Assembly (NCBI RefSeq): GCF_000003815.2
Contig: NC_049981.1
Span: forward strand, 9,995,482-10,059,481
DNA length: 64,000 bases
Direction: 5' to 3'
DNA from: Branchiostoma floridae
Taxonomy: Eukaryota; Chordata; Leptocardii; Amphioxiformes; Branchiostomatidae
Of the stretch, positions 39,871 through 49,900 are shown one piece after another (the stretch's first letter is position 1; each line of letters begins with the position of its first letter). The notes beneath the pieces were generated by a model that searched no databases, was not told the origin of the DNA, and worked only from the letters and a program-made list of their open reading frames with translations. The translations under genes and the position numbers were made by a program.

Positions 39871-42783
39871 CACATTTCACTTCCCTTACTTTTGAAGGAA
39901 ACTATATCTAACATGTAATGTACCTCATCTTGTTTACCTGGCCCTAGTCCGAGTACACGAGTACAGACCTGCTTTACCATGTACGGAACTCTCACATCCC
40001 TCCCGGCATCATCAGATAGTTCTACTTTTCACAATCATCGCACCACTTAGTACTTTGGGAGCAATTCATTTTGGAATATCAAACAGACCAATTTATACCA
40101 AACCTTTAACTTATGTCATTGGAGAGAGTCACTCGGCAAGGTTTTCTGTCATTTTTCTTCCTGGCCATAGGAGAGACGCGACTTTAAAACTTTGTAATCT
40201 AAGGTATGACTCGTAAAGACTTGTGTTTGACACAAAATGTTTTAATATACATCGTTTTGAAAGAGTACCCTTGATGAATCTTGGACAAGTGCCGGAGGAA
40301 AGTCTCACTCCCCCTGTCAAATCCATTCCTGTATCCTGTATCTGTCATCACAGTGTAGTGAGCGGGAAAGACCGAACCTTTACAAAGTGATATAAGTAGG
40401 CAGTTTCATATGGTCACATTATTCTGGTAAGGAGTATTACTTTGTGGGTAATACTCTCCGTTGTTTGAAGGAGAATTTGTTTTATCCGAAGTACATAGAC
40501 AGGCCGTTGATCACCGGATATTACCAAACCTTTAATCAATCTAAGATTTATATTATCGCAAACTGTGGATGCGCCCTGTACACGCGCCTTTTTTCCGTCA
40601 TTAACACTGGAGACATGCGACCTTCAAAACGCTTGCAAAGGTCTTAGTTATACTTAAGGAGAACGCGCGTTTCACCCAGTGAGTTATAGCATGTATTGTT
40701 TTTCAAAGTTTCATTAATTGATTCATTCCGATGTAATATTTCAACCACGTGATTGGAAAATTTCACGATGGCTACGCGTTCTCTGTCCGACTGAAAAAGC
40801 GAACTGTTATATTCATTGGTTCACACTCAGATGGTGTTACTAAACCATAAGGTATGTTACAGCAAATATGCACCCTTTACACATGTATCATTTGGGTCTA
40901 TTTCACCCGAAAGACTTTGCCTTTAGCTATATGACAAAAGATCCTTGATTCACACAGACTGGTGAGTTTTCATCTGTATCGTTGGAAGAAATACCCTTCA
41001 TATCTCTTGCAGTTTCACGTAGCTCGTTGGAAAGGAGTATTGTGATATTTCAACTTGTATCATTTGAGATCATTTGAAAGATACAGTCTACTGAAAACTG
41101 TTAAGGGTCCTGATTCAGGGCTGTGTTGTTGAAAAGACCTATTGGGCCTCCACAAATTCCTCTTCTGCGTCTGTACCAGTGTTTTGTGTTCGGGAAATTA
41201 ATTTAAAACGGATACATTCCGCAGTTGTATTATTTGAAAGTTACTTGGCAGGAAGGATACCTAAGAGTCTCGTGGCATATACAGGCGCGTTCCAACCACT
41301 CACGGCTTCGGCAGATTGAGGCTACATGACTGTATATGGTGTCAATTTAAAAGGCTTCTCTTGATCAGGAAGTGAATTCCCTTCCTAAATCGTGAATAGA
41401 TTGGTTCCTAAGCCGTAGGATTGTGTGCTGGTCCATCTCTGCTGATTACAGCTCTAATCTTCCTTTACTTATAGAGCGTACAGTCCATTCTTTTGTCTTC
41501 AATCTACCATAGGCAAAAGTGCATGTATTGTTGGTTCAAAGAACACTGTGCATTCGCCTTTAAATCAATACGGCTACACCGTATCTTGAACCCGGATAGC
41601 CTATAATCAATCTTTAATATATACGTATACAATTTAACATATATGACTTTTTGTACATAAATGTATTAAAAGCCTACAAAAACACTCCCTCCACACCAGA
41701 CTCTTGTGCTCAGGTCGTGCCACTTCCAATCTGCAACGTTACTTTTGAAGGGAAAATCCGGGCATGTACACTTTGATTGAAGTAAGAATTTTCATGGTGT
41801 TCCTTCATCACAACTTAAAAGAAAGCACTGTCCCATCGCAGCATTGTATATCCTGTGTGACTAATTTTTCGTTTCAAATTTCAGGCGCAACATTGCACAC
41901 CGTGATTGCGCCTCTCGCCAACAAGAAAAAAAAATTCAAGGCACTCTCCGGGCCACGCGGCGCAGTTTTAACACATAACGTTGTAGTTTTTTGTAGTAGT
42001 GGTCTAAGGGGGAGAAAATAATACCTTCAGAGTGCAAACATGAAAATCAGTTTTGACGCGGTTTTCACAAGACTAATTAATTTTCCATCCTTAGTGAGCT
42101 CGAGTGCCTTTTAGTATGTGATTAAGCAAAACGGAAAGTGCACCAAGGGATCCAAGGGGGTGTCGTATTAATCAAGTTTATTGCAAATTCTTGTCCGTGT
42201 GCTAATTGCAGGTAATATAGATTCAAACAGTGTAAAATACAATAACACAAGTGTCTACTCTTGGTCTAAAACTAATAAAAGCTAACTCTAGATCCTGGGT
42301 TATTGATATACAAAACAATCTTTCGTCCTAAATGCCCAAGTACGTGCAAATAAGCAAGAGAGTCTGCCCGCCGATCTACAATCAGTGCTCCGAGTAGTAA
42401 AAGCCCGAAAGACCCGGCAACTAAATTAAACTCCCCGGGGCAAGGAGGTTATCGAGCTCTCCCCGGAGCGCTAAGTTAGATTGGCGGGCAGGCTGCACTA
42501 GTGAGCCACCGAAGAAACAGCCTGCCGCCCCTGGATATGGATATATATCTGGTACCAGGATAACTTGTTATTAATATTAAACTTTTATTTTTTTTATAGC
42601 CCCTTTGCTGCTTTTTGTTGCTAAATGCCCTGAAAATGTGACCCGGAAACTGATAGACCTCGTTCAATTACCGTATGCCTCAAAACCCCCATATAGAACC
42701 ATGTCCGCCTGTGAGGGTCGCCCCCGTGTACACGATCTTTACTGCCCGACGCCGCCATCTTCTCTCTGCTCTGGGTGATATTC
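39871..42783. other. Non-coding right arm of the transposon
   Basis: No gene is recognised. Weak repeated blocks such as ACCAAACCTTTAA (40098 and 40525) suggest old tandem duplication between about 40080 and 41300. A TTTATTGCAAATTCTTG tail-like stretch lies at 42178, and a GC-rich part near 42420-42510. At 42693-42740 a short plus-strand frame resembles the first codons of the SAP-SWIM-YqaJ gene. Confidence 0.5.
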
Positions 42784-42861
42784 TTGTCCCCCAGGGCGAC
42801 CATAATGCACCGCGCGGCGTCCTGGGTCAAGGGTCACCCGGTATCCGTGAAAAGAGCTATG
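42784..42861 (-). repeat. Right terminal inverted repeat of the 12-kb transposon
   Basis: Exact reverse complement of 30875-30952 over 78 bases. Similarity stops abruptly on the inner side (GACAAGAATATC here against GACAACTGCTTT at the left end). Confidence 0.95.
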
Positions 42862-43064
42862 TACATTGTATTTATGTACTGAATTTTCCTCAAAGGTAAT
42901 TGAGTAAAATTGACGTCATAGTGACGTAAGTTCAATCACTCTAAATGCTGCAACATTGCGCGTGACGTCACAGCCTCTGAGCTTGTTGGTTGGTTGAAAC
43001 TACAAGAGTGAAACATATACATTTAAACATGTAAATATATTACATGACAACTTCCAGATTTAAC

Positions 43065-43200
43065 CTTCCAACATGGCGGACAACAGTGACGTCATTGTCA
43101 CGTGATTACAAACACTACTTCAAACACTCCACCTTGCTACCTTGGGAGTAACAACGTAAATATTGGCAATGTAGGATTATCAATAATAAATGGAGTCCTA
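43065..43200. repeat. Diverged repeat related to 8430-8525
   Basis: Shares TCCAACATGGCGGACAA, GTCACGTGA and AACGTAAATATTGG-like words with 8430-8525 in the opposite order. The stretch 42862-43460 has no gene. Confidence 0.4.
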
Positions 43201-43464
43201 TCAAATCACGTAGTGAAGGTTCTCTTGTATACATAAGGGAAATACGCAGTCTAGGCAACCTTTGTCGAGTTTTCGCATTTGTTGAGGCTTTGCACGCAAT
43301 GGGTCAGGTGCCTATGTGCTAACCTGGAATCTAGACATTTTTCCAGGGCCTACACGAGTCAGCCCTTTGGCACCAGGCCCTAGATACCTACAAAGAAATT
43401 TTGCCGCAGCGCCCGTAAAAGACCCATTGGTTATAACTTGCATTCAGACAGACATGCAAGATTA

Positions 43465-44704
43465 CCGGTGTGACAGCGTTCTCGCCCCCCCGTGATCTCG
43501 CCCCCCCGGGGGCGAAAGCACTAGCGATCTCGCCCCCCCCCGGGGCGAAAGCACTAGCGATCTCGCCCTCCCCAGTTAGTGATCTCGCCCCCCTACCTCG
43601 CCCCCCTTTAGCGATTTCGCCCCCCCCCCCAAAAAAAAACGGGTTTACATGATATTTTAGAAGTTGATTGGTATAAATCACACAATGCAGTTTCAGAATG
43701 ATATAAGTACACGAGTTTGATACATAACTCCATCCATAGTATCAATATTAACGTAAGTACATGGCAATAAGATAATTGAACTTGTTTCAGACAAGGAGGG
43801 TTGGGTCCCTTGTATTCCCTTTATTGCATGTACCTGAGTCTCGACATGAGATATATTTAATTGTATTCACCTGTCCTCAAGCAACCTATATATCTCCAAT
43901 ATGAAGTCTCTATTATGAATTGACCACAAAAGAACTATGTCATGTCTTTATTGATTATGCAAATAAGGTATTCATTAGAATAATGCACATTTTGGTGTAT
44001 GCACCTGGCCAAGGGGTATCTTCACCTTCAATATGACTGTTTTTCTAGTATTTAGAAACTGGTACGTTATATGCACCTACCCTATGGATATCTTCACCTC
44101 CAATATGACTGTTTTTCTACTATTTAGGAACTGGTGTTTTACCCGTGTTTCTTAAGACTGGTACTTTACCAGTTTTTTGTAGCATTTAGCAACAGGTATA
44201 TGAACTTGTGCGTAGATAGTGTTTATAATGAGAAACTATTATTCAATTGTGTTTTTCTTAGTGCTTTGGAAATGTTTTCTGCACAAGAAAGAAAATACTG
44301 TGACAAATTGAAAACATATAGCTGACGTATTCTGTACCATAGACGGTGTTGATTTATACGTTCACAATAGCATTGTTTTCTATGCCACCTCTGCCATGTC
44401 AGCTGCAAAAAAAATGTCCTTTCAATGTAGTGTTTGCACCGAACAAGGTATGACATCTTACGGTAACAAGGTGCCATATAGGTACCAGGTAACACACCAA
44501 CTATGTTACTCCCAGGTGCAGTATAGTACCAGGTAGCGCACCTAATATGTAGTAACCAACCTGCTTTTAAGACCTCTCCGAGGAATACTAGTAATGTCCG
44601 GGGGGGGGGCGAAAACGCTAAAGGGGGGCGAAAACGCTAGTGATCTCGCCCCCCGGGGGGGCGAGATCGCTGGGGGGGGGGGGGCGAGATCGCTGTCACA
44701 CCGG
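43465..44704. mobile_element. 1.24-kb non-autonomous TIR element with C/G-tract subterminal repeats
   Basis: Ends are CCGGTGTGACAGCG and its exact complement CGCTGTCACACCGG, flanked by TA on both sides. Inside each end lie several iterations of (C)n followed by GCGATCTCG or GCGAAAGCACTAG: plus orientation at 43475-43630 and minus orientation at 44598-44690. The interior (43640-44590) is AT-rich with a tandem duplication near 44000-44120 (TATCTTCACCT.CAATATGACTGTTTTTCTA twice, gapped) and no ORF. TA duplication is typical of Tc1/mariner-type mobilisation, but the superfamily is unproven. Confidence 0.8.
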
Positions 44705-45274
44705 TACTGTGTGCTTAGTTGGCCAGGTCTGGGCTGAAGGCTATATCACCGAGAAACCCTGCCCACAGCCCTAGCCTCGCAAAAGACTGGAGACTAGGTT
44801 ATGTGTTCGCTGGGGAAAACCTACATTTCTATAGTACCTAAATCTAAGCGTGTGAGAAATCATATTTCTGAATCAAACCGGCACAAGAAAGGCGACAAGC
44901 TGGGATTGTTAATTTGGATAAAATAGGTAAGTAGTGATGTTAACTTTGTTGTTCTATCAGTACAAGCAATTATGGACATAATGATATCTACAACCCGTTA
45001 TGATATGTGTTCATGCTTTTTGAATGATAGTATCATATAGGATAAGCACAATATCATCATCTCATATGTCAACATGCCACGGTAGTATATAAATCAAGAT
45101 TCAACATAAGACGGGAAAAGTGCCTTTTCTGATAGAGTAGTGTTTTGTAGAGCTTAAGGAAGGACAACATGTTTTTAAAAATCATGAAATGAATAATAAT
45201 TAGCTAATCCGATCTAACTCATCCTGTCATCAAATGTTTTCCAAAGATACAAGACTAACCCCCCCCCCCCCTCC

Positions 45275-46330
45275 CCAATACATTGTTACCATCTCCCTGA
45301 ACACCGATGTAGTATTTTCAGGTATTCAGGCATTACAACAAGGCACCCCCTCCTGAAAGTAGTGCGGTATAGTCCATGAAAATGAATTGCCAAAAACCAA
45401 GGAATTTCCAATAGTTCCGATTCTCCAATAGAGGTCTCTAAGCAAATCTGCCTATTGTTTCCAACACCATACGTCATCAACATCTTTCCCACACATTGTT
45501 CCCATCTCCGTGAACACCGTTGTAGTGTTTTCAGCTATTCCAATATAACAACCTTGGAACAGAAGAAGGCGATTATACACATGAATACACAGCCTGTCCA
45601 CTTATATACAACTGTTATTGTACTATTATGTTTTCCTTATTTTCTGTATAAATCCTGATCTGTTTAGCTCCGCGAAACCATGGTTTGATGGTATTGATCT
45701 GTGTGATTATGATTATGATTTGATATCTGTTATCTGATTTATAATAGTTACCGATTATGTTCATGTCGTTCTCTTATGTTATAATATCCTATGTTCACTC
45801 ATAATTTATATTGTATGTGTCTTATAAGCTTACGTGGGCTGGGCGTTCTAACACAACACGTTAATAAAATTCATTCATTCATTCATTCATTCATAACAAG
45901 AAGAATACAAGAAAACAAACCCTTCCTGAATCTAGGATAGTATAGTCCATGAAATTAAATCACCAACACTGACTTTCTAATCTTTCCGATTTTCCAATAG
46001 CGATTCTCCAAAATCTACCCATTGTTTCCAAAGCCATGCGTCATCAACATCTTTCCCATACATTGTTCCCATCTCCATGAACACTGTTGTAGTATATATA
46101 TTTTCAGGTATTCCAGCATAGCAGGAAGACACCCCCCTTCCTAGATGTAGTGTGGTATACTCCATGAAAAAATTACCAACGCTGACTACTAGTATATAAT
46201 CTTTTCGATTCTCCAATAGAGGCCTCTAAGCAAAACACTATTGTTTCCAACACCATACGTACGTCATCAACATGTTTCCCACACATTGTTCCCATCTCCG
46301 TGATCACCGTTGCTATACAGGCGTCCCATG
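45275..46330. repeat. ~220-bp tandem repeat interrupted by a LINE-like 3' fragment
   Basis: The blocks ACATTGTTCCCATCTCC(A/G)TGAACACCG, CACCCCC, GTATAGTCCATGAAA, GATTCTCCAATAGAGG and CCAACACCATACGTCATCAACAT recur in order from about 45280, 45495, 45905, 46060 and 46280. The array is broken between about 45550 and 45895 by foreign sequence ending in (ATTC)n. Confidence 0.75.
45555..45896 (+). mobile_element. LINE-like 3' fragment with (ATTC)n tail
   Basis: It interrupts the ~220-bp tandem repeat. Its 3' end is GTTAATAAAATTCATTCATTC and further ATTC units (45869-45894), a tail type of CR1/RTE-like non-LTR retrotransposons. No reverse-transcriptase motif remains, so this is a 5'-truncated copy by inference. 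Confidence 0.5.
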
Positions 46331-46445
46331 AACACACCTGTCACTGTTCTCACAACACATGACAATATAGGTCTCGCCTTGACATTTCAAACTACTGATG
46401 GGAAAGGAAGTTCCCTTAGAAACATGCAAACAAACGGGCGAAGGG

Positions 46446-46453
46446 TATAAAAA
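46446..46453 (+). promoter_or_regulatory. TATA box of the MARVEL-domain gene
   Basis: TATAAAAA about 30 bases upstream of an inferred transcription start near 46480. A 5' UTR exon ending at 46521 (followed by GTAGGA) and an acceptor at 46835 (CTTTCACAG) would join it to the first coding exon. Confidence 0.5.
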
Positions 46454-46611
46454 ACGGACACACCTTTTTTATTCTCAAATACAAAGCGGAGAACGAACTT
46501 GAAGCCAAAGTACTGAATAAGGTAGGAACATATTTTTTGTTGGTTATCCGAAGGTTTCCGATTCAATGATAATACCAGGATTTGTAGTCTCTATAATAAG
46601 ACTCTATAAGT

Positions 46612-46772
46612 CGCTGGGAATAGTAGAATTTGATAAATAGAAAAATGATATGTCGCCCTATACTAAACATAACAAACTGTACTCCAAGGCCGGCTAACTC
46701 CTCTGGCATGTTATTTGTCTATTTGTCATAGATGTTTTTAATTTTTTTAGCACTATTTTTCCAGCGAGTCTT
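46612..46772. mobile_element. MITE-like inverted-repeat element, second member of the GCTGGGAA family
   Basis: Begins GTCGCTGGGAATAGTAGAAT and ends ATTTTTCCAGCGAGTC. It also has GGCTAACTCCTCTGGCATG as in the element at 12507-12652. It lies in the predicted 5' UTR intron of the MARVEL gene. Confidence 0.6.
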
Positions 46773-46965
46773 TAATATAATAGATGATTAGGTGTGTATT
46801 ATGTGTTATGTTGACGTATTTCTTTTCTTTCACAGGATTTTCATCTACAACTATCCAACAGAGACAAAAACTACTTAACTACGGACGAAAGCTACCCAAC
46901 GGAAAGTCTCGTATATACTGTACTCTTATTCGATTGCTTGAGGATTTTTACGCTGCGTGGCAGAG

Positions 46966-49900
46966 ATGGGAGTGTATAGCTACACGTGCTGCAACTTTGA
47001 ATACATCTGTAGTGTCATCGGAGCCTTGCACCTTCTAGAACTGGTAAGCATATAATATATTTGTTTTGTCTTAATATATATTTCTATGTACGAACACTTT
47101 TTTCACCCTTAAGGTTGTTGACTCAAAACCTGGAGGTACTGAGTTCGAATTTTAAACGTTGCGCCTTTGGGAAAGGCACTTGACAGTAACTTTCTCACTT
47201 GACTCAAGTGTAAATGAGTAGTACGTACTTAGCTTCGGTTAGCTTTTTAGAGGCATCCCCCCAATAGCTCGACATCAAATGGAAACCCCGTACTCTTCAG
47301 TACAAACCTGGTCCGTTACGCCATTGAGTGATTCGCAAAACAAACACAAACAAACCAACTGGAGTAAAGCCTCTGAATGGTAGCAACAATACTTTGTGGA
47401 ACTGTTTGACGTTTAAACTTAGTGTTTTGCTTTTTAAGGATAATTTTGTGGTTAAATTATTAGCTCTAAAAGTACCCTATTGACACCACCAAGACTGTAG
47501 ATACAAAACATTTTCTCTCTAAGAAATATTTTGAAGGTCATTGCTTAAAAAAACAATCTTTTTTCATTTTTCATCTGTGTATATCACTGTATTGCCTATC
47601 GTATTCCACACAAAAAAAATTAAAGAAAGGATATAACTAACTTCCAACGGTCCAATTCAGGTATGGGTTCATAGATTGAACACCTGTTTTGCCAGCGTTT
47701 GGAAAAATCAGCCACACTTATTTGCAATTATATTATTCATGTTTGGGCGGAAATCACACATAATGTAGTTTGGTAACACCTGTTTCGTGTTGTCAGTCTA
47801 GCCGATGTTTGTTAGTGACAGTTGTAGATACCACAACTATTTGTAATTAGTGTCTACCAGATCTCATGGTTTTCATGAAATAGTACAATAACTTCCTAGA
47901 TGAGTCACCCAGCATACGCATTTCCAATGCTTCTGTCGGGAGTCGCTGAAATGTAAAGCGGAAATATCACTGGATTGCGCCATATTGCGCTAGAATATTA
48001 CGCCAAATTTACTATAATGGATTTGCACTAATTTTCCCATGCGGTCACACTGACCTGCGACGCGTTTACGTATGAAGTCCAGATCAGGAGTTTATTGAAA
48101 ATCGCAGTGTCGCAAAGAGATTGTAAGTGATAAAAGTACCTTCATTTATGATACTTGCCCGGCGCAATGTAGGCAATAGATTAGAAAATGGCATTTCGCG
48201 CCCATTTCACCATTTGGGAACTGCGATTTTTAAAGGAAAATTTTAACAAAATTCACAAATTTGGGTGCTCGTTGGCGAATTAGGTGCAATTTGGCACAGT
48301 CAAGGTATAAAGTAAACCAGTGGCTTTAAGTCCCAATTGGAAACGACTAATACAATTCGTATACCGATACATTGGGATGCATATCTTTGTTATCCTCTAT
48401 TCATACACATATCATACTCATCTTCAAACCGTCCACATCCGATCTATACTACACTGAATAATTTATAAGTGTTGTTGGCTTTGGGTCTTGTTGTAGGTGT
48501 TGCAACCATAACAACTGTCTTCCCCATTGTGAGTAACACAATCACACATGTCAAAGTCTTCCTTTGTCAAATTTCTACATGTGTCAAGTTTTTTGTTCCG
48601 CATTATAAACTGTCACGCAAGCTGTCCAATTGTGAAGGTTGCTGTAGCTTCAGGTTTACTAGACAATGGATTTATAGTAATGGCAAAGGACATGTTATGA
48701 GATTTTATTATCCAGACACGTTTACAAGTGCGTGCCAATGTTTTATGAGTGTCCTTGATCACCAAAACAAATGGTCTCCTAGTTTCTTTCTTAGTTAACT
48801 TTAGATAACAAAAAAATCTGTCAGAACTTTTATCGCAGTAAGGGACTCAATCCAAACATGTGTTGTGTTGCTGCTTTAAAATGATTCTTTGAGACATGGC
48901 ATTAGAAAAGCGTGTATCATAAAGTCATTTACGTGTGTGATTTTCGAATCTTGTTTAGAGGGATTAAAGTTTATTCCAATAAAATCAAAAAATAAGACTG
49001 CTCGAATTCCCCATCGTGTTATCTTCTGGTATTTTCTATTATGCTCAGAAAACGTTATCTGTCGAAGTGAGTAACGGGTGAAAGGTCGAGTTAAAGTTGG
49101 TAACGGCCCCCGTCCCTGTTCAATCACATTTTTATCAAGGATGGTATTGCAAACACAGCTGCGTGGGTCAAAGGTACCGGCGCCCAACAATGTCCAATCA
49201 AATTTTACTAACTTAAAAGGATTATTGCAAGAAATGATAAACGGGTAAAAGGTGGTTGGAAGTCGGTACCTGCCCCCGTCTCTGTTTAACCACATCATTC
49301 TAAAGATTGTTGGAAGTCGGTACATGCCCCCGTCTCCGTGTAATCATATGTAGCCATCTCTTTATCGAATAAGATGTTGCCAGCGCAGAAACTCGGGTCT
49401 GGTGAAATCTTCATATTGCCGAATGTGTTACCGACATAAAGATTAACTATATCATGATGCTAATGCATATGTTTTATTGAATAAAGAGACATATGTTATA
49501 TTCACGGACATATATGTTTTATTGTTTTCCAGTTTTTCGGGTTTGTTGTGTGGGTGTTACTGGTTGTGTATAGATGGATTATATCATGATGATAATACAT
49601 TTGTATATGTTTGATTGTTTTCCAGTTCTTCGGGTTTGTTGTGTGGGTGCTGCTGGTTGTGTACGCGTACTTTGACCTGTCGCTGGTGTCCGTGCTGGGG
49701 GATGCCCAACACTGGGTGGTGCTGGTGGCCGTGACGTGCTGGCTCGTCACCTTCATCTTCATCATCACCCACGCTACCGGTCTGTGCAAGAAGTGCGGAT
49801 ATAACTGGAATCTGGTGGTCAGTATAACATCCCTGTTATCAGAGTTTTTACCTAAACCAAGAAGTGTGTTTTCGGTATCATTTGGTTTCGTTATCAGGGT

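Larger units (their letters stand above)
30878..42858. mobile_element. Complete autonomous-type DNA transposon, ISL2EU/IS4EU-like, about 12.0 kb
   Basis: Bounded by identical 78-base inverted repeats whose ends are AGCTCTTTTCACGG (left) and its complement (right), with AT on both outer sides. Because the junction reads CATAGC and GCTATG, the 2-bp duplication may be AT or TA. Inside lie two convergent genes: a THAP-DDE transposase (plus, starting 57 bases inside the left repeat) and a SAP-SWIM-YqaJ-PHD protein (minus). A THAP/IS5-like DDE transposase with a YqaJ nuclease and a 2-bp TSD is, to my knowledge, the ISL2EU (IS4EU) pattern. Perfect terminal repeats suggest recent mobility, although one in-frame TGA interrupts the second gene. 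About 4.7 kb of the right part is non-coding and repeat-rich. Confidence 0.9.

Noticed and set aside
48876-49325. 149-codon minus-strand frame
   Set aside because: Built on a short intronic tandem repeat (repeated YRLPT-type words); no family features.
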